From: Spirosoma oryzicola
Lineage (GTDB): Bacteria; Bacteroidota; Bacteroidia; Cytophagales; Spirosomataceae
Direction of reading: 5' to 3'
Assembly (NCBI RefSeq): GCF_021233055.1
Contig: NZ_CP089538.1
Coordinates: 3,116,501 to 3,180,500, forward strand
Length of the DNA stretch: 64,000 nucleotides
The translations under genes were made by a program, and so were the position numbers. Below the pieces are notes generated by a model. It was not told the DNA's origin and did no database searches. It was given only the letters and a program-made list of their open reading frames with translations. Each line of letters starts with the position of its first letter. The stretch's first letter is position 1. Positions 43,972-53,060 of the stretch are shown piece after piece.

Positions 43972-45618
43972 TTACTCCAAGCGTAGCTTACTGATCTTCT
44001 GCGTATTGCCGTCAATCTTCAACCCGTCCTGGTACAGAATGGCCCGGTATTCGATCTCATCGTACGACTTGATATTGCTCTGCACGATTTCCAGACTTTG
44101 CTCGCCCGTTTTAGCGACGGGGTACACGTCTGTTTCGGTCCATTTCTGGTTGAACTCCTCGTTGAGCGAACTCTGAACAGGCCGGTATTCGAAGCCAACC
44201 CGGTAGTCCTTGCCGCTCCCCATCTTGCTCAGATCCGCCGTTAGTTTCAGGTTACCGTTCGGCAATTTTTCGGCCTTAACCGTTTTGAAATGAGCAGGTT
44301 CTACAGATGCTTCGACATTCTTTAGTTTGACCACGATCGGGTTCGGCCACTTGTGGTTGTTGTAGATCCGCTGCGCTCTTACAACCGAGATTTTAAGCCC
44401 TTCCGGCGTTTGCTCGAAGCGCGTCTGGCCATCGTTTTTCGGCTGGTATTCCACCACGTTGCCGGTCTGCCCCAGCACGCTTACCTCTGTGGTTGGCGTT
44501 GTTTTGATGGATTTCAGGAGAAAGGTCCGGCGCTCACCGCGTGGCCAGTCGGGCATTCCGGTCAGATAGGCGTAGACCGTTTTTTCATCTTTATTTTTGG
44601 TTAGCCAGATATTTCCTTCGTTGCGGACGATCCACGGACGGACGTTATGAACCGCTTCCTGATTGATGAAATGCCAGGCCCCAATTTCCATCAGTCGTCC
44701 CTGCTGGCCTTCGTTGAGGTCGCCCCACTGCGTTGGTCCGATGTTAAGCAGGTACGAGCCGCCCTTCGCCCGCGACTCGATGAGAATATCGATCAGTTCG
44801 GTTCCCGATTTGTAATGGTCGTTGGTTGGTTTGTAATTCCAGGCCGTTCCCATCGTCATGCAGCTTTCCCAGGCCGTATTGAGCGTTTCGCCGGGTAGGT
44901 ACTGCTCGGGCGTTTCCAGCACTCCACGTGTCACCAAACAGTTGGGTTGGTATTTCCAGACGGTAGCTTTCACTTCTTCGCGCAGTACATCGCTGTCAAT
45001 AAAAAACAAGTCGACCTGACCATATTTGGTCATCAACTCCTGACACTGGGCTTCGACAAATTGCTTGTACTTGGCCTGAAACGGCTTGGCTTTTTCCCAA
45101 TGGTCGTCGCGGGTAATGTCTTTCATACCATTGCGGTAGGCAAACGAAAAATCTTCGGGTGAATAATAAAACCCAACCGCCAGTCCCCACTTGCGGCAGG
45201 CATCGACGTACTGCCGCACGATGTCTTTTTTGTAGGGCGTGTTCATCACTCCGAAGTCAGTGGTTTTGGTATCCCACATGCAGAACCCGGCATGGTGCTT
45301 GGTCGTGAACATGATGTATTTCATGCCCGCATTTTTCGCCAGAATGACCAGCCGTTCGGGATCCCAGTCTTTTGGATAAAACGTTTTCGGCAGTTCGCTG
45401 ATGTACCGCTCAACGTAATCCGGCGACGCACCAACCAGTGAGTGACTGATCACGACGCCCAGCTGCGTATCAACGTTCCAGTGAATGAACATGCCAAAAC
45501 CGGCATCTTTCAGCCACTCTTCGCGCTGTGGTTTGTTGTGGTTAGCCCCGATCTGAGCCCAGAGGCTGGTTGCCAGCAGATTGACGAAAAGAAAAACAAA
45601 GACGCTAACGAACTTCAT
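43972..45618 (-). CDS. alpha-L-fucosidase (GH29), exported
   Basis: The 548-residue product has a Sec signal (MKFVSVFVFLFVNLLATSLWA). The GH29 barrel shows GFGMFIHWNVDTQLG, YIMFTTKHHAGFCMWDTKTTDF, YYSPEDFSF, VDLFFIDSDV with the probable nucleophile Asp, and TRGVLETPEQYLPGE. The C-terminal part (residues about 370-540) is beta-rich and may bind sugar. GH29 removes alpha-L-fucose from glycans. With the upstream GH20 enzyme it can trim fucosylated, GlcNAc-containing chains. Confidence 0.93.
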   Translation of the reverse strand: MKFVSVFVFLFVNLLATSLWAQIGANHNKPQREEWLKDAGFGMFIHWNVDTQLGVVISHSLVGASPDYVERYISELPKTFYPKDWDPERLVILAKNAGMKYIMFTTKHHAGFCMWDTKTTDFGVMNTPYKKDIVRQYVDACRKWGLAVGFYYSPEDFSFAYRNGMKDITRDDHWEKAKPFQAKYKQFVEAQCQELMTKYGQVDLFFIDSDVLREEVKATVWKYQPNCLVTRGVLETPEQYLPGETLNTAWESCMTMGTAWNYKPTNDHYKSGTELIDILIESRAKGGSYLLNIGPTQWGDLNEGQQGRLMEIGAWHFINQEAVHNVRPWIVRNEGNIWLTKNKDEKTVYAYLTGMPDWPRGERRTFLLKSIKTTPTTEVSVLGQTGNVVEYQPKNDGQTRFEQTPEGLKISVVRAQRIYNNHKWPNPIVVKLKNVEASVEPAHFKTVKAEKLPNGNLKLTADLSKMGSGKDYRVGFEYRPVQSSLNEEFNQKWTETDVYPVAKTGEQSLEIVQSNIKSYDEIEYRAILYQDGLKIDGNTQKISKLRLE

Positions 45619-45675
45619 AAGAAACTAGACTAGAATAAACTATATACCGAATCGATCTGGCAAAGAAAGCACGCG

Positions 45676-47976
45676 TTAATCGACCCTAAACTCATCAAGC
45701 AGTAGCCACGCTTTACCACCAGCTCCATATTCATTCGCCGGAATGACTCCTTTGTTGGTGGCGCGTATCCGCACGTAACGTGCCTGGACCGGCGAAAAGG
45801 TCGCCCGCACCGGATTGATGCCGTTGACGGGAAACTGCGTTTGCTGGTACACCTCCCGAAACGTTTTTCCGTCCTCAGACACGGCCATCTGGAGCATTTG
45901 GGGTGCCCACATTCGTTGCCAATGATAATTGAGTATGTGCGTACCGATGCTCGACACGGTTTGCGTTGCCTGTAAATCGATGATCACTTCGGCGTCTTTT
46001 CCCTGAAAACCAATCCACTCGCCTGTGTTGTAGCGGCTGGTTCCGGCCACACCATTGACAGCTACGAGTGGGCTTGCGGGTCGGTAGCCCCCCATCGGTT
46101 CGGGGGTAAAGGTGACAGGCTTTCCAGTGGCCTTGCTGATCGTGAATGCCTTTTGAAAGAGGCGTCCCTGTTGCTTACTATCCCGAAAAACGGCGGCTTT
46201 CACGGTACTCGTCTGAGCAATGGATAAGGGTTTGGAATAGACTGCACTCGTTAAGGTGGGCGTCGTACCGTCTGTCGTATAGCGAACGGTAGCGTCGGGT
46301 AAGGTGGTTGATAGCTTCAGATCTACGCCACCGGCTGCGTTGACAGACACCGTATCGGTCAGTTCGTCGAATCGGTTGGCGTAGTTGACGTTCCGTTGTT
46401 TTAAGAGCGTTTCCTGCTGACGAAGCCGACGAAGAAAGTCCGCGTAATTTCGGTTGTCGCGCGGGCTCCAGGCGATTTCGGCGACGGCCATCGCGCGGGG
46501 GAAAACCATATACTCAGCCTTTTCGGGGCTATCCATGTACTCGCTCCAGGCGGTTCCCTGCACGCCTTTGAGGTAAACCGCTTCATCGGGACGAAGCTCC
46601 GCCGGGATTGGTTCGTACGCGTACACTTTGCTCAACGGCGTATACCCCGCAGCCGCCAGCGGTTCTTCGGGGTAAAGCGATTGGTAATAATCAAAGTACA
46701 CGTGACTTTCGGGCGTCATAATGGCGTTGTGCTTCTGCCGGATTGCCTCGATACCACCCTGAATGCCCCGCCAGCTCATGACGATAGCCTCCGGCGACAT
46801 GCGCAACGACGGCGACGACGCGTGTTCGGTTCCTTCCAGAATTTCGTCCCAACCGATGATATGCCGCCCTTTTTTGGTCAGGTACATATCCATCCGACGG
46901 ACAAAGTACCGTTGTAATTCTTCTTCGTTTTTCAGGTGTTCCCGCTGGATACGGGCCTGACAGCGGGTGCAGGTTTTCCAGCGCGTTTTCGGGCATTCGT
47001 CCCCGCCGATGTGAATGTACTTTGACGGAAACAAGGCCACAACCTCGTCCAATACCCCTTCGAGAAAGGTAAACGTGCTGTCGTTTCCGGCGCAGAACAC
47101 GTCGTCAAATATACCCCAGAACGTAGCCGCCTGATACGGTCCGCCGGGCTGCCCATTGGGTTTCAGACAACCGAGTTCTGGGTAAGCACTCAGCGCGGCC
47201 AGTGCATGGCCCGGCATTTCAATTTCAGGAATAATGGTAATGTGCCGTTGCGTGGCATACTGAATAATGTCCTTGACCTCGGCCTGGGTGTAGTAGCCGC
47301 CGTAGCGCTTGCCGTCAAAACGGTGCGGTAGTTCTTTTTTGTGACCGATCAGCGTTTCGGAGCGGTACGCGGCTTTTTGCTGCAAGGCGGGATACCGTTT
47401 TATCTCGATGCGCCAGCCCTGATCGTCGGTCAAATGCCAATGAAAGGTGTTGAACTTGTACAGCGCCAGGAGGTCAATGTATTTCTTGATGAAGGGAATC
47501 GGGAACTGATGCCGACTAACATCCAGGTGCATACCGCGATACGAAAAGCGCGGGTAATCTGTCACTTCACAGGCAGGAACGATGCCCGATGTAGCCTGCG
47601 AAAATAGCTGAGTCAGCGATTGAAGGCCGTAGAACAATCCGGCTTCGTCGTGCCCGGTCAGGCGAATACCCTGCGGAGTGATTTGCAGCGCGTACCCTTC
47701 CGGCTGTTTACTGGTGATGGAATCAATCGACAGGAAGAGAGTCGATTTTGTTTTTTTGGTTGGCAGCGTCAACCCGGTGCTCGCCCTGATCTGCGCCTGA
47801 GCAAGCCCGATAAACTGATTAGAAACGCCAGCGCCGGACACAATACCGGTCAGTTGATTAAGTCGTAAATCGCCGGAAGTTTGTCGATACGATACCGGTT
47901 CGGGAATCAGTCCACTTTGCGCGAAAGGCTTTCCCAAATTGAGTAGTAACAACAAAATCGTAAGTCTAATGGGCAT
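45676..47976 (-). CDS. beta-N-acetylhexosaminidase (GH20), exported
   Basis: The 766-residue product has a short Sec signal (MPIRLTILLLLLNLGKPFAQ), an N-terminal GH20b domain, and a catalytic barrel with FHWHLTDDQGWRIEI, PEIEMPGHALAAL and the paired catalytic residues Asp326-Glu327 (IHIGGDECPKTRWK). Residues about 545-615 look like a chitobiase C-terminal fibronectin-like domain (ATVRYTTDGTTPTLTSAVY), followed at about 640-766 by a discoidin-like F5/8 domain. It removes terminal GlcNAc or GalNAc from glycans. Confidence 0.93.
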   Translation of the reverse strand: MPIRLTILLLLLNLGKPFAQSGLIPEPVSYRQTSGDLRLNQLTGIVSGAGVSNQFIGLAQAQIRASTGLTLPTKKTKSTLFLSIDSITSKQPEGYALQITPQGIRLTGHDEAGLFYGLQSLTQLFSQATSGIVPACEVTDYPRFSYRGMHLDVSRHQFPIPFIKKYIDLLALYKFNTFHWHLTDDQGWRIEIKRYPALQQKAAYRSETLIGHKKELPHRFDGKRYGGYYTQAEVKDIIQYATQRHITIIPEIEMPGHALAALSAYPELGCLKPNGQPGGPYQAATFWGIFDDVFCAGNDSTFTFLEGVLDEVVALFPSKYIHIGGDECPKTRWKTCTRCQARIQREHLKNEEELQRYFVRRMDMYLTKKGRHIIGWDEILEGTEHASSPSLRMSPEAIVMSWRGIQGGIEAIRQKHNAIMTPESHVYFDYYQSLYPEEPLAAAGYTPLSKVYAYEPIPAELRPDEAVYLKGVQGTAWSEYMDSPEKAEYMVFPRAMAVAEIAWSPRDNRNYADFLRRLRQQETLLKQRNVNYANRFDELTDTVSVNAAGGVDLKLSTTLPDATVRYTTDGTTPTLTSAVYSKPLSIAQTSTVKAAVFRDSKQQGRLFQKAFTISKATGKPVTFTPEPMGGYRPASPLVAVNGVAGTSRYNTGEWIGFQGKDAEVIIDLQATQTVSSIGTHILNYHWQRMWAPQMLQMAVSEDGKTFREVYQQTQFPVNGINPVRATFSPVQARYVRIRATNKGVIPANEYGAGGKAWLLLDEFRVD

Positions 47977-48024
47977 AGGAAAGGGGTAATGTGTATAGCG
48001 ACTAGCCTATACAAGTGTTATAAA

Positions 48025-48055
48025 ATTGACTGGGCACAAGATCGGCCCAGTCAAT
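48025..48055 (-). terminator. stem-loop between susD and the GH20 gene
   Basis: Arms attgactgggc (48025-48035) and gcccagtcaat (48045-48055) are perfect over 11 bp, with a T-rich stretch downstream on the minus strand. It can partly stop susCD transcription before the glycosidase genes. Confidence 0.75.
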
Positions 48056-48097
48056 AACACGAAAGAAAAAATAAGGCACTTTACTAATCATGATGGC

Positions 48098-49618
48098 TTA
48101 CTTATCGAGCCAAATACGTGAAAGAAAGTTGTTTTCACCCTGCCGGGCAACGGCAGCGTTATAGTTCTCCCGGTTCAGGTTTTCCTCTAGCGCCGGATAC
48201 AGCATCCGACGGAAGATTTGCCCGCCTGTAATATTACCCACGTAGTTGTTAGGCACCAGAGCCGGGTAGCCCGTCCGACGCCAGTTCAGGAAAACTTCCT
48301 GTGAGTTCGGGAAAATCGACACCCAGAACTGCGTGTACAGCTGCTCCATCTGCTTTGCCATCGTAGCGGTCGTGACCAGCGCATTGGCCGACGCGTAGGC
48401 ATCAATGTTCGCCTGCGAAATCACGCCATCCGATCCGAACAACGCCCATTGCCGCATGGCCGCTTTTAGGCCCTGATCGTACAGCGTGGCAGCCGATTTT
48501 GCGGTGTACCAGCCGCGCATAGCCGCTTCGGCCAGGTAGAAATTCGCTTCGGCGTTGGTCATGACCAGCATCGGCGAATTCAGTTTCAGGATCGTGTTCT
48601 GATTCGGCTCCGAATACGTTACGAAATCCGCTGGTTTCGAGTTGGCGATATTGGCGGGCATCCCTTTCTGGATCGACACGTCCGTGCTGGGTTTACCGTT
48701 GACATACACGACCGACAAAACGGGCAGGCGCGGATCGTTTGTTTTCTTGAGGTAATTGATAAACGTGTCGTAGTACTTGCCACCTTCGGGGTTGCTCACG
48801 CCATCGGCTTTCAGGTAATCGCTGTTCAGCATCCAATAGGCCAGCGGATTTTGGTTGATTACCTGACCCGAAGCCATGTACGTAATCTTTGCCAGATCAG
48901 CATCTTCCAGAATCGGTCCACCGGCAATGGCTTTCTTTACCCAGGTTTCGGCCAGGGCAACGTCGGGTTTTGTCATGCGCATCCCCATCCGCAGCATCAG
49001 CGAATACGCAAACTTTTTCCATTTCGTGATGTCGCCCCCGTAAATCAGATCGGCAGCGCCAAACGTTCCTTTCGACGCGTCAAACATCGCAATCGCCTTG
49101 TCAAGCTCGTTCAGCAGATCCATGTAAATGTCTTTCTGAGGATCATACGCTGGCTTGAACACACTGCTGGTGTAGCCCTGCACGGCCTGGGTGTACGGAA
49201 TGTCGCCGTACAGGTCCGTAACTTTCGAGAAGCTGTACACGCGCCAGATTTTGGCAATCGCCAGTTTGTTCACCAGGGCCGGATCTTTCTCCAGGCCCCG
49301 GATTACTTCGCCGATCTCGTTGATTTCGTTCGGGTAGGCATTACTGAATACCGTATACGGTGCCGTTCCCTGGTTGAAAATGTACTTGGATCCCCAACTG
49401 GCTACGTCGTTGTAGCTCGTGGTGTATTGCATGGTCCCCTGTAAACCCGTGATCATGTTGCCCACGGCATCGTACTGTGCCTTGGTGAATACGAAATCGG
49501 GGCTGGCCGCGCTGGATGCGTCGGGATTGACGTTTAGTTCTTCCAGTCCCTGGCTACAGCTTTGCAACAGGCAAAGCGCAACCAGACAAGCGGCAATTTT
49601 ATGGAATCGATTTTTCAT
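48098..49618 (-). CDS. SusD/RagB-family glycan-binding lipoprotein
   Basis: The 506-residue product (start at 49618; 49627 is possible) has a lipoprotein signal (ACLVALCLLQSCSQG). It carries the SusD-like helical pattern: GYTSSVFKPAYDPQKDIYMDLLNELDKA, KKFAYSLMLRMGMRMTKPD, EANFYLAEAAMRG and WVSIFPNSQEVFLNWRRTG. SusD binds the sugar at the cell surface and covers the SusC transporter. It is adjacent to susC by nine bases. Confidence 0.94.
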   Translation of the reverse strand: MKNRFHKIAACLVALCLLQSCSQGLEELNVNPDASSAASPDFVFTKAQYDAVGNMITGLQGTMQYTTSYNDVASWGSKYIFNQGTAPYTVFSNAYPNEINEIGEVIRGLEKDPALVNKLAIAKIWRVYSFSKVTDLYGDIPYTQAVQGYTSSVFKPAYDPQKDIYMDLLNELDKAIAMFDASKGTFGAADLIYGGDITKWKKFAYSLMLRMGMRMTKPDVALAETWVKKAIAGGPILEDADLAKITYMASGQVINQNPLAYWMLNSDYLKADGVSNPEGGKYYDTFINYLKKTNDPRLPVLSVVYVNGKPSTDVSIQKGMPANIANSKPADFVTYSEPNQNTILKLNSPMLVMTNAEANFYLAEAAMRGWYTAKSAATLYDQGLKAAMRQWALFGSDGVISQANIDAYASANALVTTATMAKQMEQLYTQFWVSIFPNSQEVFLNWRRTGYPALVPNNYVGNITGGQIFRRMLYPALEENLNRENYNAAVARQGENNFLSRIWLDK

Positions 49619-49626
49619 GGGTGTCA

Positions 49627-52600
49627 TTAGAATTTTACGATGAGGTTCAGACCGTAGCTTCTGGTGCGGGGCAGACCCAGCGATTCAAAACCCTGGTTGG
49701 AACTGTTGGTGAAGCTTTGCTCAGGATCGAAGTTGTCGGTCTGGCGGTACAGGGTCAGCAGGTTACGCGCTACGAACGAGACGCTGGCCGACTGAAGCCG
49801 AACGAACTTAAGCGTGCTTACCGGAATGTTGTAGCTGAAAATCACCTGACGAAGTTTTACGAAGCTACCGTCGTGCAGGAACAGTTCGGTGTAGTTTTTG
49901 TCGTTGTCGTAGTAGTTACGCAGGTTTTCTTTTGCAATCGTTTTGGTGTACGCATCTCCGTTGGCCGTCACACCAGTTACGGTCAGTCCGTTTTCGCGTC
50001 CTTCCAGCGTCCGCTTCAGCTTACCCATCCGGTTGGCGTAAACTTCCATTACCGAGAACACTTTGTTGCCAAACTTACCGTCGAGCAACACATTCAGCGA
50101 GAAGTTTTTGTAGCGGAATTCGTTGGTCAATCCCATCGTCAGCGGGGGAACGCCCTTGCCTAATTCCTGAAGCGCTGATTTCTGCGCGAAGCCGGTCGTT
50201 GGATCGTAGACGATGTTGCCGTTGGCGTCCCGAACACGGGTGGTACCGACGATGGTCCCGTACGGGCGACCTTCGATGGAGTTGATGTACGCCCAGTTAC
50301 CTACCGACGTGGCCATCTGCATAGAATTGATCCCATCGGCCAGTTTCACGACTTTGCTGTCGTTGTAGGCTACGTTGTAACTCAGGTTCCAGCCGAAATT
50401 CGACGAGCGAACTGGGTTTACCGTTACGAGCGCTTCGATACCCCGGTTGTTTAGTTTACCCACGTTCAGGTAAACCGAATTGTAACCCGACGTTGACGAA
50501 ATGCTGGTTTGCACGATGTCGTTGGTCGTTGCCCGGTTGTAGTACGTCAGATCAAGACCCACTTTTTTGTTGAAGAACTGAAGATCAAGACCTACTTCGT
50601 AAGTCGTAGACGTTAATGGTTTCAGGCCCGCATTGGTAATGGCGTTGCTGGTTACGTTCTGAAGCGGCTGTCCCGAGCTAGGCACCATCGAATAGCTCAG
50701 GTTGATCACGTACGGATCGGGGGTAGCACCACCAACCTGCGCCCAGGAAGCCCGCACTTTCGCGTAATCAATGACGCGGGGTAATTGGATAGCCTGCGAC
50801 AGCACGAAACTACCACCGATGGATGGGTAGAAAATCGTGTTGTTTTTCGGACTCAGTGTCGAGAACCAATCCTGACGACCTGTCATGGTCAGGAACGCAA
50901 CACCTTTGTAGTCAAGGTCAGCCGATGCAAAAACCGAGTTGGTACGCGTCTGCTGATTCAGCGGAACGGTGCTTACCGTTGCCAGGTTGGTTGAGCTGTA
51001 GAAGTACGGAATAATAAACGTCTGACCGCTCGTGTTCAACTGGTTATAGCTGAAATCGCGCCGGTTCATACCTGCCAGTGCCGACAAGCCAAAGTTGCCG
51101 AAGGTTGTGTTGTAGTTCGCCGTGAGCATGGTATTGGTTTCACTCACGTCTGTTTTCAGCTGCGTGTACTGCCCGTTGGGAATGTAGCGCGTACCGGTCG
51201 GCAGGATGTATTTATAATTGTAGTTGTAAAAATCGCGGCTAACCGTTCCTTTTACCGACAGGTTTTTCAGGAGTTTATACGTCAGACCGACTTGGCCGAT
51301 GAAGCGGTTTTTACTGTCGTCCTGTTTGTATTTGTTCACCACAAAGTAGCTGTTGGAGGCAATATCGGCGTCATTCCAGGCAATTTCGTTGCCGTTGGCG
51401 TCGTAACCGGGGCTCAGCCACCGGATATCCGATGTGTTACCGATCATGTAGGGTGTCCAGTTCGGGTTACCCAACGCATCACCGGCTCCCGTTTTGTTAT
51501 GGCCTTTTTCGAGGGTGTACTGCGCCAGGGCTTCAATAGAAATTCGCTCACCAAAGGCCCCGTTCAGGTTCAGGTTACCGGTTTTCCGGTTATACGTGTT
51601 GGTTGGCAGAATACCTTTTGCATCCAGATCCGATACCGAAAAACGGTAGTTCACTTTATCGCTACCGCCGGTAAAGGCCAGCGTATTGGTAAACGTTTTA
51701 CCAGTTTGGTAGAAATTTTTGATGTTGTTTCGCTGAGCCGAATACGGATGGGTTTTGCCGTCAGCCGCTACGAAATCCGAACCGTCGATTTTGGCACCCC
51801 ACGAACGCCGTCCCCAGGCAATCCCTTCGGCCTGCGTTGTTGGTTTCTTCGCGTTATCGCCCTGACCGTATTCATACTGCCAATCCGGGAAAACAGCCGC
51901 ATTTTCCATCGTGAACGTCGAGTTGTATTCAACGCCGATTCCACGCTGGGCTTTTCCTTTTTTGGTCGTGATCAGGATAACGCCGTTGGCCGCCCGCGAG
52001 CCGTACAAAGCCGCAGCCGTACCGCCTTTCAGAACGCTAATCGACTCAATGTCATCCGGGTTGATACCCGCGATACCGTCGCCCCGGTCCACGTTTCCCT
52101 GACCACCGTTTGGCGTCGCGCTGCCGCCCGGTACCGTATTGTCAATGGGCATTCCGTTGATTACGTACAGCGGCTGGTTATCGCCAGTCAGCGAACCATT
52201 TCCCCGAATAATAATCCGGCTGGAGCCACCCGGTCCGGTTGACAGACCCGTTGCGTTTACCCCGGCAATTTTACCCGAGAGTGCATTGGCTACGTTGTTT
52301 TCCCGCGCTTGCGTAAACTCCGATCCTTTTACTTCACTGACGGCGTAAGCCAATGCCTTTTTGTCTTTGGCAATACCCAGCGCCGTAACGACCACTTCAC
52401 CCAGTTGCGTAGCGTCTTCTTTCAGAGCGACATCGATTACTGACCGGCCGGAAGCGCTAACCTCCTGCGCTACAAAACCAATGTACGAAAAGATCACGGT
52501 TGCCTGAGGGCTCGACAACCGGAGCGTGTATTTACCCTCGCTGTCTGTTACCGTTCCTTTCGTTGATCCTTTTTCAATAATGGTAACGCCAGGCAGCGAT

Positions 52601-52725
52601 GCCCCATCACTTGTATTTGTCACTTTTCCAGAAATCGTCTGCGCCAGAGCCGGTGCACTGAGCACCAGCAATAGCACAAGAAGCTTACTCAAACGAGCTT
52701 GCCAAGGTGGTAACATACATTTCAT
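49627..52725 (-). CDS. SusC/RagA-family TonB-dependent outer-membrane transporter
   Basis: The 1032-residue product has a Sec signal (LLVLLLVLSAPALAQ) and a CarboxypepD-regulatory-like domain (residues about 22-105, SGKVTNTSDGASLPGVTI), then a TonB plug (about 120-230, VVVTALGIAKDKKALAY and IIIRGNGSLTGDNQPLYVING) and a 22-strand barrel ending NLIVKF. The start at 52725 gives the best signal; an upstream ATG at 52773 is also in frame. No N-terminal secretin/TonB short domain is seen, so it does not signal through an anti-sigma factor. It imports oligosaccharides with SusD. Confidence 0.95.
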   Translation of the reverse strand: MKCMLPPWQARLSKLLVLLLVLSAPALAQTISGKVTNTSDGASLPGVTIIEKGSTKGTVTDSEGKYTLRLSSPQATVIFSYIGFVAQEVSASGRSVIDVALKEDATQLGEVVVTALGIAKDKKALAYAVSEVKGSEFTQARENNVANALSGKIAGVNATGLSTGPGGSSRIIIRGNGSLTGDNQPLYVINGMPIDNTVPGGSATPNGGQGNVDRGDGIAGINPDDIESISVLKGGTAAALYGSRAANGVILITTKKGKAQRGIGVEYNSTFTMENAAVFPDWQYEYGQGDNAKKPTTQAEGIAWGRRSWGAKIDGSDFVAADGKTHPYSAQRNNIKNFYQTGKTFTNTLAFTGGSDKVNYRFSVSDLDAKGILPTNTYNRKTGNLNLNGAFGERISIEALAQYTLEKGHNKTGAGDALGNPNWTPYMIGNTSDIRWLSPGYDANGNEIAWNDADIASNSYFVVNKYKQDDSKNRFIGQVGLTYKLLKNLSVKGTVSRDFYNYNYKYILPTGTRYIPNGQYTQLKTDVSETNTMLTANYNTTFGNFGLSALAGMNRRDFSYNQLNTSGQTFIIPYFYSSTNLATVSTVPLNQQTRTNSVFASADLDYKGVAFLTMTGRQDWFSTLSPKNNTIFYPSIGGSFVLSQAIQLPRVIDYAKVRASWAQVGGATPDPYVINLSYSMVPSSGQPLQNVTSNAITNAGLKPLTSTTYEVGLDLQFFNKKVGLDLTYYNRATTNDIVQTSISSTSGYNSVYLNVGKLNNRGIEALVTVNPVRSSNFGWNLSYNVAYNDSKVVKLADGINSMQMATSVGNWAYINSIEGRPYGTIVGTTRVRDANGNIVYDPTTGFAQKSALQELGKGVPPLTMGLTNEFRYKNFSLNVLLDGKFGNKVFSVMEVYANRMGKLKRTLEGRENGLTVTGVTANGDAYTKTIAKENLRNYYDNDKNYTELFLHDGSFVKLRQVIFSYNIPVSTLKFVRLQSASVSFVARNLLTLYRQTDNFDPEQSFTNSSNQGFESLGLPRTRSYGLNLIVKF

Positions 52726-52784
52726 AAGAATGCCACTTTGAGGGTAGAACTGATAGGTTAAATCGAGACGCAAGTCTTAACTAT

Positions 52785-52795
52785 GCAAACTTTGC
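52785..52795. promoter_or_regulatory. palindromic operator GCAAACTTTGC, copy 1
   Basis: The 11-bp palindrome is perfect about its central C. It lies about 60 bp upstream of the susC start on the minus strand. A second identical copy lies 21 bp further along, which is two helical turns, so a dimeric repressor could occupy both on one face of the DNA. Confidence 0.7.
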
Positions 52796-52805
52796 AATAT
52801 GTTCT

Positions 52806-52816
52806 GCAAACTTTGC
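52806..52816. promoter_or_regulatory. palindromic operator GCAAACTTTGC, copy 2
   Basis: Identical to the copy at 52785-52795 and exactly 21 bp from it. Confidence 0.7.
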
Positions 52817-53017
52817 GCAATATAATTGATCAACCGCTCCTATTGCAAATAATATTTTATTTTTCTGCCATCATATAGACGATTCTATGCAAAATATACG
52901 ACATAGTTCTATTTTTGTTAGTGTATTTGGCAATATTACAAACTACATTTGCAACGTATGCAACGAAGAAAAGTACCTTGCAGACTTAGCAAACTAGCGA
53001 TAGGTGAGATTTAGCCT

Positions 53018-53025
53018 TATTTTTG
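53018..53025 (+). promoter_or_regulatory. TATTTTTG promoter box for the DeoR gene
   Basis: TATTTTTG matches the Bacteroidetes -7 consensus, about 36 bp before the start codon at 53061. Confidence 0.5.
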
Positions 53026-53060
53026 CTTTTACGTCGAATACATGACTTCCTCATTGCCCC

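Larger units (their letters stand above)
52726..53060. promoter_or_regulatory. divergent regulatory region with repeated GCAAA boxes
   Basis: These 335 bases separate susC from the DeoR gene. They carry two identical palindromes and further GCAAA or TTTGC boxes near 52845, 52889, 52949 and 52989, plus a TATTTTTG promoter box at 53018-53025 for the DeoR gene. The region is AT-rich. Confidence 0.7.
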
